A DNA stretch of 18,188 nucleotides from CAVWCW01 sp965365625. GTDB lineage: Bacteria > Pseudomonadota > Gammaproteobacteria > Chromatiales > Chromatiaceae. Position 1 is the stretch's first letter, and every line of letters starts with the position of its first letter. The notes under the pieces were generated by a model, which worked only from the letters and a program-made list of their open reading frames with translations, had not been told where the DNA came from and ran no database searches. Below are positions 5,096-12,633 of this stretch, in pieces. The DNA is taken from the NCBI GenBank assembly GCA_965365625.1, contig CBDUCL010000038.1:1-18188 (forward strand), written 5' to 3'. The position numbers and the translations under genes are program-made.

Positions 5096-6877
5096 ATGGC
5101 CCCGCAACCCCCGGATTCCGCCGCCGCTTGGGCGCGGGAGCTGGCCACCGCCGACGGCAACCGGCCGCAGCAGCTACTGCAGCACCTGTATGCCCTGCAG
5201 CAGCGCTATGCCCATGTGCCGGCCGCGGCCCAGGACCAGCTTGCCTCCAGCCTGGGCCTGACCCGGGCCGAGGTCAGGGCGGTGGTGGACTTCTATGCCT
5301 TTCTGCACCACGGGTCCCGGGGCGACTATGAGCTGCTGCTCAGCGACTGCATCAGCGGCCGCCTGCAAGGCAGCCAAGTGCTGTATGAGGAACTGGCGCG
5401 GCATTTGGGAGTGGCCCCCGGCACTACCCGAGCCGACGGCCGGGTCAGCCTGGGGCTCGCCTCCTGCACCGGCATGTGCGACCAGGGTCCCGCGCTGCTG
5501 GTCAACGGCCTGGCCCTGACTCGCCTGGATGCCCTCCGCTGCGCCGCCATCGCCGAGTTGGTGGAGGCCGGCACCCCGCTCGCGGATTGGCCCCGGGAAT
5601 GGTTCCGAGTCGACGACCAGATCCGCCGCCGGGACCTGCTGCTCGCCAGCGCCCTGACACCCGGCAGCGCCCTGGCGGCCCTGTTCGAGCAGGGTCCCGA
5701 GCGCCTGCTGGGGGAGCTGGAGTCCGCCAACCTGCGCGGCCGCGGCGGCGCCGGCTTCTGCGCCCCCCGCAAATGGCAGGCCTGCCGCCAGACTCCGGCC
5801 GAGCGCCGGGTGGTCGTATGCAACGCCGATGAGGGCGAGCCCGGTACCTTCAAGGATCGGGTGTTGCTGAGCACCTGTGCCGACCAACTCATCGAGGGCA
5901 TGACCCTATGCGCCGGCTGCATCGGCGCCGACCGGGGCTTCATCTATCTGCGCGGCGAATACCGTTACCTGCTGCCACAGCTCGAAGCCGCGTTGCAGCA
6001 TCGTCGCCGCAACGGCCTGCTGGGGCAGGCCATTGCGGGCCGTGCCGGATTCGACTTTGAGATCGAGATCCATCTCGGGGCCGGGGCCTATGTTTGCGGC
6101 GAGGAGTCCGCCCTGCTGGAGTCCCTGGAGGGGCGCCGCGGCATTCCCCGCAGGCGCCCCCCCTTCCCGACTAGCAGCGGCTACCTGGGCCTGCCGACGG
6201 TGGTCAATAACGTGGAAACCCTGGTCGCCGCGGCCCAGGTCGCCGTGCATGGGGCCGACTGGTTCCGCGCCGTCGGCAGCGCGGAGTCGGCCGGCAGCAA
6301 ACTGCTCAGCATCAGCGGCGACTGCGCCCGCCCCGGGGTCTACGAGTACCCCTTCGGGGTTAGCCTGGCCCGGGTGCTGGCGGACTGCGGCGGCACCCAG
6401 GCCCAGGCAGTGCAACTCTCAGGACCCGCCGGCCGGCTGCTGGGGCGGCAGGACTTCGAGCGCCGCCTGGGCTTCGAGGACCTGGCCACCGGCGGCTCCC
6501 TGATCGTCTTCGGGCCCGAGCGCGACCTGCTGGACGCAGTACGAAACTTCGCCCACTTCTTCGCCCACGAGAGCTGCGGCTTCTGCACCCCCTGCCGGGT
6601 CGGCACGCTGCTGTTGCGGGACCTGTTGGATAAGTTCCAGGCCGGGCGAGGCAGCCAACCCGACCTGGAGCAGCTGCGCCGCATCGGCGAGCTGATGCAG
6701 GCCACCAGCCACTGCGGCCTGGGCCAGACCGCCCCCAACCCGATATTGGACAGCCTGCAGGCGTTCCCGGAGATCTACCGTGAGCGCCTGGGCACCGAGG
6801 GCTTCGGTCCCGCCTTCGACCTGGAAGAGGCCCTGGCCGAGGCGCGGGAACTGCGCGCCGAGGAGGAGGTTTCTTGA
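5096..6877 (+). CDS. hoxF: NAD-reducing [NiFe] hydrogenase diaphorase subunit HoxF (NuoE-NuoF fusion type)
   Basis: The 593-residue protein oxidises or reduces NAD(H) at FMN in the soluble bidirectional hydrogenase. Residues 20-165 form a NuoE-like domain with C85, C124 and C128; position 90, where NuoE has its second cysteine, is Leu. Residues 175-593 are NuoF-like: glycine-rich LRGRGGAGF (213-221), CNADEGEPGTFKDR (242-255) for FMN, GAGAYVCGEESALLE (328-342), and the [4Fe-4S] motif ESCGFCTPC (C494, C497, C500) with C540 in SHCGLGQTAPNP. Fusion and length match Ralstonia-type HoxF (about 600 residues) rather than cyanobacterial HoxE plus HoxF. The ATG is preceded by AGAGGT at 5082-5087 with 8-nt spacing. 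It is first in the operon, behind the FNR-type box, and its TGA overlaps the next start. Confidence 0.95.
   Translation: MAPQPPDSAAAWARELATADGNRPQQLLQHLYALQQRYAHVPAAAQDQLASSLGLTRAEVRAVVDFYAFLHHGSRGDYELLLSDCISGRLQGSQVLYEELARHLGVAPGTTRADGRVSLGLASCTGMCDQGPALLVNGLALTRLDALRCAAIAELVEAGTPLADWPREWFRVDDQIRRRDLLLASALTPGSALAALFEQGPERLLGELESANLRGRGGAGFCAPRKWQACRQTPAERRVVVCNADEGEPGTFKDRVLLSTCADQLIEGMTLCAGCIGADRGFIYLRGEYRYLLPQLEAALQHRRRNGLLGQAIAGRAGFDFEIEIHLGAGAYVCGEESALLESLEGRRGIPRRRPPFPTSSGYLGLPTVVNNVETLVAAAQVAVHGADWFRAVGSAESAGSKLLSISGDCARPGVYEYPFGVSLARVLADCGGTQAQAVQLSGPAGRLLGRQDFERRLGFEDLATGGSLIVFGPERDLLDAVRNFAHFFAHESCGFCTPCRVGTLLLRDLLDKFQAGRGSQPDLEQLRRIGELMQATSHCGLGQTAPNPILDSLQAFPEIYRERLGTEGFGPAFDLEEALAEARELRAEEEVS
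6861..6870 (+). promoter_or_regulatory. Strong ribosome-binding site that fixes the hoxU TTG start
   Basis: The purine run AGGAGGAGGT ends 3 nt before the TTG at 6874-6876. It offers two alternative AGGAGG registers, spaced 4 or 7 nt from the start, and compensates for the rare start codon. It lies inside the last codons of hoxF, encoding EEEV. Confidence 0.7.
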
Positions 6878-7599
6878 ACGACCAGACCAGCTTCTGGCTC
6901 GACGGCCGCGAGATCCCGTTCCGGGTCGGCGACACCATTATGGACGCCGCCCTGCGGGCCGGGGCCTATATCCCCCACCTCTGCCACCATCCGGAGCTGG
7001 CCCCCACGGGCAGCTGCCGGATCTGCGTGGTAGGCATCAACGGCCGCACCCGGGCCGCTTGCACCCACCCGGCAGCGCCGGGACTGCGGGTGGACAACGG
7101 CTCGGAGCAGATCCGCGCCTACCGCCGGGGCCTGCTGCAAATGCTGTTCGTGGAGGGCAACCACGTCTGCCCCGGGTGCGAAAAGAGCGGCGACTGCCAG
7201 CTCCAGGCCCTGGCCTACTACTGCGGAATGCTGGCCCCGGAGCTGCCGCACCAGTACCCGCGCAGGCCCCTGGACGCATCCCACCCGGACACCCTGATCG
7301 ATTTCGACCGTTGCATCCTGTGCGGCCTGTGCGTGCGCGCCAGCACCGAGGTGGACCACAAGGGGGTATTCGCCATCGCCGGGCGCGGATCGAACAGCCG
7401 GCTGATCGTGGACGCCGCCGACGGGCGCCTGGGCAGCAGTCGCTTCGCGGCCTCGGATCGGGCGGCGAACATCTGCCCGGTGGGGGCGATACTGCCCAAG
7501 CACCGGAGTTACGAGGTGCCCATCGGCGAGCGCCGCTACGACCGCCAACCGATCGATCGCGCCGACAACGACAAACCCGAGGCGAGCCCCGATGGGTGA
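6874..7599 (+). CDS. hoxU: NAD-reducing hydrogenase iron-sulfur subunit HoxU
   Basis: The 241-residue protein passes electrons between HoxF and the HoxYH hydrogenase module. It resembles the N-terminal part of NuoG. A plant-ferredoxin-like [2Fe-2S] site has C37, C48, C51 and C63 (PHLCHHP, GSCRIC, ACTHP). A [4Fe-4S] site with one histidine ligand has H97, C99, C102 and C108. A further [4Fe-4S] site has C147, C150 and C153 in CILCGLC plus C201 in ICPVGAI. All expected ligands of these three clusters are present. The length matches HoxU (about 235 residues). Translation starts at TTG, overlapping the hoxF stop as TTGA and driven by a strong AGGAGG. The gene ends 8 nt inside hoxY. Confidence 0.95.
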   Translation: MNDQTSFWLDGREIPFRVGDTIMDAALRAGAYIPHLCHHPELAPTGSCRICVVGINGRTRAACTHPAAPGLRVDNGSEQIRAYRRGLLQMLFVEGNHVCPGCEKSGDCQLQALAYYCGMLAPELPHQYPRRPLDASHPDTLIDFDRCILCGLCVRASTEVDHKGVFAIAGRGSNSRLIVDAADGRLGSSRFAASDRAANICPVGAILPKHRSYEVPIGERRYDRQPIDRADNDKPEASPDG

Positions 7600-8131
7600 A
7601 AAGCTGCGCCTGGCCACCGTGTCCCTAGCCGGTTGCTTCGGCTGCCACATGTCCCTGCTCGACATCGACGAGCGGATCATCGACCTAGTGCAGTTGGTGG
7701 AATTGGACCGCTGCCCCCTGAACGACATCAAGACCCTGGGGGACTGCGACCTGGGTCTGGTGGAAGGGGCAGTCGCCAACAGCGAGAACCTGGAGGTGCT
7801 GGGGGAGTTCCGCCGCCGCTGTCGGCTGTTGGCGGCGGTCGGTGCCTGCGCCATCAACGGCGGTGTGCCGGCGATGCGCAACCATTACAGCCTGCGCGAA
7901 TGCCTTGAGGAGGCCTATGTGCGGGGCTCCAACCTGTACCGGCCCGGGATCCCCAACGACCCGGAGCTGCCGCTGCTGCTGGACCAGGTGCACCCGGTGC
8001 ATGAGCTGGTGCGGGTAGACTACTTCGTGCCCGGCTGCCCGCCCTCCGCGGACACCCTATGGAGCTTTTTGAGCGCCCTGATCGCCGGCCGCCCGCCGGC
8101 CTTCGAATACCACCAGATTCACTTCGACTGA
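7592..8131 (+). CDS. hoxY: NAD-reducing hydrogenase small subunit HoxY
   Basis: The 179-residue protein carries the proximal [4Fe-4S] cluster next to the NiFe site of HoxH. The four ligands are visible: C15 and C18 in AGCFGCHMS, C86 in GACAINGGVP and C149 in VPGCPPS. The short length and lack of a twin-arginine signal peptide identify a cytoplasmic group 3 small subunit rather than a membrane-bound uptake type. The ATG at 7592 overlaps the end of hoxU by 8 nt. It is followed after 7 nt by hoxH, its obligate partner. Confidence 0.95.
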   Translation: MGEKLRLATVSLAGCFGCHMSLLDIDERIIDLVQLVELDRCPLNDIKTLGDCDLGLVEGAVANSENLEVLGEFRRRCRLLAAVGACAINGGVPAMRNHYSLRECLEEAYVRGSNLYRPGIPNDPELPLLLDQVHPVHELVRVDYFVPGCPPSADTLWSFLSALIAGRPPAFEYHQIHFD

Positions 8132-8138
8132 GAACTCT

Positions 8139-9620
8139 ATGACTTCTCCCCTGGAAACCGCCGAGCACCCGGAACGCCTGCAGCGGGTGGTGATCGAACC
8201 GCTGACCCGGGTCGAAGGCCACGGCAAGGTGACCCTGCTACGGGACGACCGGGGCCATATCCATCAGGCCCGACTGCATATCGCCGAGTTCCGCGGCTTC
8301 GAAAAATTCATCCAGGGCCGACCCTACTGGGAGCTGCCGGTGCTGGTGCAGCGCCTGTGCGGAATCTGTCCGGTCAGCCACCACCTGGCGGCGGCCAAGG
8401 CCACCGACATGCTGGTGGGGGTGGATCGGCTAACCCCCAGCGCCGAGAAGATCCGCCGCCTGATGCACTTCGGCCAGACCCTGCAGTCCCACGCCCTGCA
8501 CTTCTTCCACCTGTGCGCGCCGGACCTGTTGTTCGGATTCGACGACCTGGTGCGCCACCGCAATATCGTCGGCCTGATCGAAGACGAGCCGGAGATCGCC
8601 CGCCAGGGGGTATTGCTGCGCCGCTTCGGCCAGGAGGTGATCCGCGCCACAGCCGGCAAGCGGGTGCACGGTACCGGCGCGCTGCCCGGGGGGGTCAACC
8701 AGCACCTGAGCCCAGAGGACCGGGACGCCCTGCTGGCCGAGGCCGACCAGACAGTGGCCTGGGCCGAGGCCGCAGTCAGTCTGGTGCGGCGGATTCTCAG
8801 TCAGCACCCGGATTACCATCGGGAATTCGGCCTTATCGACAGCAATATGCTCAGCCTGGTCGGGCCCGACGGGGGCTTCGAACTCTACCAGGGCCGGCTG
8901 CGCGCCCGCGCAGCGGACGGCCGGACTCTGCTCGACCAGATCGACTGCCGGGACTATGGCCAACATCTGCGCGAGGCGGTCAAGCCATGGAGCTACATGA
9001 AGTTCCCCTTCCTTGCCGCCCTAGGTCCGGAGGCCGGCTGGTACCGGGTCGGCCCCCTGGCCCGAGTCAACAACTGCGAGCACTTCCCGACTCCGCTGGC
9101 GGAGCACGGGCGCCGGCAGTTCCGCAGCGAGAACGGCTTGCTCCCGGTGCAATCCCCGCTGGCCTACCACTGGGCGCGCATGATCGAACTGCTGCACTGC
9201 GCCGAGGCCATCCGCGCCCTGCTGCCGGACCCGGACCTGGTAGCGGGTGAGCTACGCCTGCAGGGTAGCCAGCAGCGACGCGGTATCGGCGTTATCGAGG
9301 CCCCCAGGGGCACCCTGTTCCACGACTACGAGATCGATCGCGACGGCCTGGTGACCCGGGCCAACCTGATCGTCGCCACCACCAACAACAACCAAGCCAT
9401 GAACGAGTCGATCCGCCAGGTCGCCAGCCACTACCTGGACGGCGAGACGCTGAGCGAGCCCCTGCTGAACCAGATCGAGGTGGCGATACGCGCCTACGAC
9501 CCCTGCCTGTCCTGCGCCACCCACGCCCTGGGCCAGATGCCCCTGGAGGTGGAACTGGTGGACAGCGCCGGCCGCCGGCTGGCGAGCCGGTTGCGCCGCG
9601 GCGGCGGGATCAGGGCTTGA
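8139..9620 (+). CDS. hoxH: NAD-reducing hydrogenase large subunit HoxH (NiFe catalytic subunit)
   Basis: The 493-residue protein holds the NiFe(CN)2CO centre where H2 is split or formed. The N-terminal signature RLCGICPVSHH supplies C74 and C77, and the C-terminal DPCLSCATHA supplies C456 and C459. The segment EPLTRVEGHG near the N-terminus is the conserved glutamate-containing motif of large subunits. Family proteins are matured by cleavage after the histidine of the C-terminal motif; here that is H462, releasing a 31-residue tail ending in an arginine-rich stretch. Ralstonia HoxH loses 24 residues, so this tail is somewhat longer. The gene sits 7 nt after hoxY, and its TGA overlaps the hoxW start. 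A short segment of it (9183-9218) is duplicated at 4461-4496. Confidence 0.96.
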   Translation: MTSPLETAEHPERLQRVVIEPLTRVEGHGKVTLLRDDRGHIHQARLHIAEFRGFEKFIQGRPYWELPVLVQRLCGICPVSHHLAAAKATDMLVGVDRLTPSAEKIRRLMHFGQTLQSHALHFFHLCAPDLLFGFDDLVRHRNIVGLIEDEPEIARQGVLLRRFGQEVIRATAGKRVHGTGALPGGVNQHLSPEDRDALLAEADQTVAWAEAAVSLVRRILSQHPDYHREFGLIDSNMLSLVGPDGGFELYQGRLRARAADGRTLLDQIDCRDYGQHLREAVKPWSYMKFPFLAALGPEAGWYRVGPLARVNNCEHFPTPLAEHGRRQFRSENGLLPVQSPLAYHWARMIELLHCAEAIRALLPDPDLVAGELRLQGSQQRRGIGVIEAPRGTLFHDYEIDRDGLVTRANLIVATTNNNQAMNESIRQVASHYLDGETLSEPLLNQIEVAIRAYDPCLSCATHALGQMPLEVELVDSAGRRLASRLRRGGGIRA

Positions 9621-10117
9621 GCCAAGCTCCCCTGCTGGTGTTCGGCTACGGCAACCCGTCCCGGGGCGACGATGCCCTGGGTCCTGCCCTGGTGGACTGG
9701 CTGCGGGGACAAGCGGCAAGCATCGGCGGGACCGAGTTGCTGACCGATTTTCAGCTGCAGATCGAGCACGCCCTAGACCTGTCGGAGCGTCGTCTGGTGC
9801 TGTTCGCGGACGCCAGCCTGGAGGTCCCGCCTCCCTGGGACCTACGCCGGCTGCAACCCGAGCCCGAGCAGCGCCCGTTCAGCCATGCCATGAGCCCAAC
9901 CGGGGTAATGGAGGTGTACCGCCGAATCCAGGGCCGGGAGCCGCCGCCCTGCTATCTGCTGGCGATTCGCGGCTATGGTTTCGAATTGGGCCAGCCCCTT
10001 TCCGCCCCGGCCCATCGCAACCTCTCCGCCGCCCAGGAACTGTTAGCGCAGCTGCTGAGCCGGCCCGAAGACGCCGCCTGGGAGCGGCTCGCCGCGGCAG
10101 GCCGAGCATCAGGCTGA
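9617..10117 (+). CDS. hoxW: HoxH-specific hydrogenase maturation endopeptidase HoxW
   Basis: The 166-residue protein belongs to the HycI/HybD/HoxW hydrogenase maturation protease family, which removes the C-terminal tail of the large subunit after nickel insertion. The start shows the family motif FGYGNPSRGDDALGP (residues 9-23), with the acidic pair that contacts nickel. The central segment LVLFADASLE and the histidine in SHAMSPTGVMEVY correspond to the other metal-binding positions. Translation begins at TTG, overlapping the hoxH stop as TTGA, the same arrangement as hoxF-hoxU. The C-terminal tail LLSRPEDAAWERLAAA is duplicated in the remnant at 4515-4562. It is the last gene of the hox operon; no hyp genes follow. 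Confidence 0.92.
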   Translation: MSQAPLLVFGYGNPSRGDDALGPALVDWLRGQAASIGGTELLTDFQLQIEHALDLSERRLVLFADASLEVPPPWDLRRLQPEPEQRPFSHAMSPTGVMEVYRRIQGREPPPCYLLAIRGYGFELGQPLSAPAHRNLSAAQELLAQLLSRPEDAAWERLAAAGRASG

Positions 10118-10143
10118 CCCCCCAAAGAAACGACGCTCTGGTT

Positions 10144-10149
10144 TACAAT
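10144..10149 (+). promoter_or_regulatory. Weak -10 candidate upstream of the acyltransferase gene
   Basis: TACAAT lies in the 68-bp gap between hoxW and the LpxL-like gene and matches five of six positions of TATAAT. No acceptable -35 is seen 16-18 bp upstream, so this is only a candidate for separate transcription of the acyltransferase. Confidence 0.2.
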
Positions 10150-10185
10150 GGGGCCCGGCGCCACAGCGTCCGGGAGCACTCTTTA

Positions 10186-11076
10186 TTGAACGTATTGCAA
10201 GCCGCCCTGATCAAACTGGTCCTGCACTTCGGCGCCCTGCTGCCGCTGCCCTTGCTAAGCCTGCTGGGCACCCTGGCTGGTTTCGGCTTCTATCTGGTGC
10301 CGAACCGCCACCGGCGGGCCACGGACATCAACCTGCGGCTCTGCTTCCCCGAGCTGAGCCCGCGCCAGCGCCGGCGCCTGGCGCGCCTGAGCCTGATCGA
10401 GACCGCCAAGACCTTCGTCGAATCCCCCAAGATTCTGCTCGCCTCGCCGCAGCGGATCATGGCGCTGGTCCGCTCGGTGGACGGGCTCGAGGCATTGGAG
10501 CAGGGGGTAGCCGCCGGCAAGGGGGCGATTATCATGGGCCCGCACCTCGGCAACTGGGAAATCGGTGCCCTCTACTGCTCCTACCGCTTTCCCATCACCA
10601 GCATGTACCGGCCCCAGCGCAATGCCACCATAAACGAGCTGATGCTGGCCGGCCGTCGAGGCTTCCAGGCGCATCTGGTGAGCGCCGACGCCCAGGGCCT
10701 GAAGGCTCAGCTCCAAGCCCTGCGCCGGGGCGAATTGATCGGCACCCTGCCCGACCACAGCCCGACCAAGGGCAGCGGGGTATTTGCCCCCCTGTTCGGG
10801 CTACCGGCCTACTCGCCGGTGATCGCGGCACGCCTCGCCCGCAAGACCGGAGCGGCGGTGCTCTATGGCTTCGCCGAACGCCGTCCCTGGGGCGGCGGCT
10901 TCGACGTCGTCTTCCGCCGAGCCGGGCCGGACATCTACCACCCGGAGCTGGAGCAGGCGGTAGCGTCCATGAACCGGGACCTGGAATCCCTGATCCGCGC
11001 CCGTCCGGAGCAGTATTGGTGGAGCTACAAGCGGTTTCGGCGGCGGCCCGAGGGGGCGCCGAGGGTATACGATTGA
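10186..11076 (+). CDS. LpxL/HtrB-family lipid A (lysophospholipid) acyltransferase
   Basis: The 296-residue protein fits the LpxL/LpxM family, which adds a secondary acyl chain to Kdo-lipid A at the inner face of the cytoplasmic membrane. An N-terminal hydrophobic anchor (about 10-37) is followed by the catalytic HX4E motif, GPHLGNWEIG with H120 and E125. Downstream blocks MYRPQRNATINEL, GTLPDHSPTKGSGVFAPLFG and YWWSYKRFRRRP are the usual conserved family elements. The length agrees with E. coli LpxL (306 residues). The start is TTG at 10186-10188, with GGAG at 10172-10175 upstream; an in-frame alternative is the TTG at 10195. It lies 68 bp after hoxW and converges on mgtE, so it may be read from the hox promoter or independently. 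The exact acyl donor and position cannot be told. Confidence 0.88.
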   Translation: MNVLQAALIKLVLHFGALLPLPLLSLLGTLAGFGFYLVPNRHRRATDINLRLCFPELSPRQRRRLARLSLIETAKTFVESPKILLASPQRIMALVRSVDGLEALEQGVAAGKGAIIMGPHLGNWEIGALYCSYRFPITSMYRPQRNATINELMLAGRRGFQAHLVSADAQGLKAQLQALRRGELIGTLPDHSPTKGSGVFAPLFGLPAYSPVIAARLARKTGAAVLYGFAERRPWGGGFDVVFRRAGPDIYHPELEQAVASMNRDLESLIRARPEQYWWSYKRFRRRPEGAPRVYD

Positions 11077-11157
11077 GCGCTGCTCTCACGGGTAGGGGCG
11101 CAATCCTTGCCGTAACTCCGCAGTCGAATCGCTAGAACCTCCGCAATCTCCGCCGCC

Positions 11158-12513
11158 TTAGAGCAAGAGCCAGGTAGCCAGCCCAAGAAAGCTGAGAAAG
11201 CCTACCACGTCGGTGACCGTGGTAAGCACCACGGCGCCGGCCAGGGCCGGGTCGATGCCCAGGCGTTCCATGGCCAGGGGTATGAATACCCCGGCGAAGG
11301 CGGCCGCCAGCAGGTTGATCACCATGGCCGCGCCCAGCACCATGCCGATGCCCGGGTCGCCGAACCAGAGATAGGCGATCAGCCCTACCACCAAGGCCCA
11401 GAGCACCCCGTTGAGCAAGGCAATGGAGACCTCCTTGCGCCCCAGCCAGAGGCGATTGGCCACCCCGACCTGACCCAGGGCCAGGCCGCGGATCACCAGG
11501 GTAAGCGTCTGGCTGCCGGCGATGCCGCCCATACTGGCGACGATCGGCATCAGCACCGCCAGGGCGACCAACTGGGCCAAGGTATCCTCGAAGCGCCCGA
11601 TCACCCAGGAGGCGAGAAAGGCGGTGCCCAGATTGACCCCCAGCCACAGGGCCCGGCGCTTGGCGCTCGGCAGCACCGGGGCAAACAGATCTTCTTCCTC
11701 GTCCAGGCCGGCCATATTCATCAGCGGGCGCTCGGCTTCGGCGCGGATCAAATCCACCACGTCGTCGATGGTAATCCGCCCGAGCAGCAGACCAGTGTCG
11801 TCCACCACCGCTACCGACACCAGGTCTCGGCGCTGGAACAGGTGCGCCACCTCCTCCTCTGCCAACACCACCGGCACCTGATCCGCCCCGGCGCTCATGA
11901 CCGCCGAGACCTCCTCTTCGGGCTGGCGGGTCAGCAGCACCCCTAGGGGCAGCTTGCCGAGGTAGCGGCCGTCGCGGTCCACCACCATCAAGCCGTCCGT
12001 TTGATCGGGCAGGCCCTCGCGCCGGCGCAGGTAGCGCAGTACCACCTCCAGGCTGACGTCGGCCCGCACCGCCACCGCCCGGGTGTCCATCAGGCGCCCG
12101 GCACTGCCCTCGGGATAGGCCAGGATCGCGTCCAGGCGCTCCCGGCCTTCCGGGTCTAGTGATTCTCGGATGGCGTCGCCCAGGTCGTCGGGCAGATTCT
12201 CGACCAGGTCTACCAGGTCGTCCAGTTCCATGGCCCCGGCAGCGTTGGTTAGGGCCTCTGGCGCCAGCTCCTCGACCAGGCTCTCCCGAGCCACCTCGCC
12301 CAGGTTGGCCATCACCTCGGCCGCCTGCTCCTCGGGAACGAAACCCCAGAGGTACTCCCGATCCCGCTCCGGGATCGATTCCACCAGATTGGCGCTCTCT
12401 GCCGGGTGCAGCTCCGCCAGGGTCGCCCGCAGGCCTGCCTCGTCGCCCTGGCCGATGGCCTGAATTACCTCGCCGACCAGCTGCTCTTCCGGGCTCAGGG
12501 TCTTGTCCGACAT
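11158..12513 (-). CDS. mgtE: Magnesium transporter MgtE
   Basis: The protein has about 451 residues, the normal size for MgtE, a dimeric Mg2+-gated Mg2+ channel of the inner membrane. Residues 1-130 are the acidic N domain of helical repeats (LVGEVIQAIGQGDEAGL, DLVDLVENLPDDLGD). Two CBS domains follow at about 130-260, ending in LGRITIDDVVDLIRAEAE. The C-terminal five-helix transmembrane domain contains the pore signature MPIVASMGGIAGSQTLTL, the segment AAMVINLLAAAFAGVFIP and TVTDVVGFLSFLG at the end. I chose the ATG at 12511-12513 because GGAG at 12521-12524 is 7 nt upstream; the ATG 6 nt earlier is too close to that site. The 81-bp gap to the convergent acyltransferase shows no clear terminator. 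Confidence 0.94.
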   Translation of the reverse strand: MSDKTLSPEEQLVGEVIQAIGQGDEAGLRATLAELHPAESANLVESIPERDREYLWGFVPEEQAAEVMANLGEVARESLVEELAPEALTNAAGAMELDDLVDLVENLPDDLGDAIRESLDPEGRERLDAILAYPEGSAGRLMDTRAVAVRADVSLEVVLRYLRRREGLPDQTDGLMVVDRDGRYLGKLPLGVLLTRQPEEEVSAVMSAGADQVPVVLAEEEVAHLFQRRDLVSVAVVDDTGLLLGRITIDDVVDLIRAEAERPLMNMAGLDEEEDLFAPVLPSAKRRALWLGVNLGTAFLASWVIGRFEDTLAQLVALAVLMPIVASMGGIAGSQTLTLVIRGLALGQVGVANRLWLGRKEVSIALLNGVLWALVVGLIAYLWFGDPGIGMVLGAAMVINLLAAAFAGVFIPLAMERLGIDPALAGAVVLTTVTDVVGFLSFLGLATWLLL

Positions 12514-12590
12514 ATTCATACTCCAGCAACAGCGGCATTGAACCGCCGAGACGCCATGATTTCTGGTTTCCGCCGCCGCCTGCCGCGACG

Positions 12591-12633
12591 CTCAGTCCTC
12601 AGTCCTGAACACCCAACTCCTCACCCGTCTCGC
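12591..12633 (-). repeat. Short GAG-rich repeat across the 3' end of the MscS-family gene
   Basis: On the plus strand the 7-mer CTCAGTC occurs twice in tandem at 12591-12604, and ACTCCTCAC lies at 12616-12624. The stop codon of the upstream minus-strand gene (12621-12623) is inside the second element. ACTCCTCAC recurs at 16044-16052, also across a stop codon. Confidence 0.5.

Noticed and set aside
11132..12538. A 468-codon open frame on the minus strand, overlapping mgtE
   Set aside because: The translation is a Gly/Arg/Pro-rich low-complexity string with no domain; the other frame on the same strand encodes a textbook MgtE.
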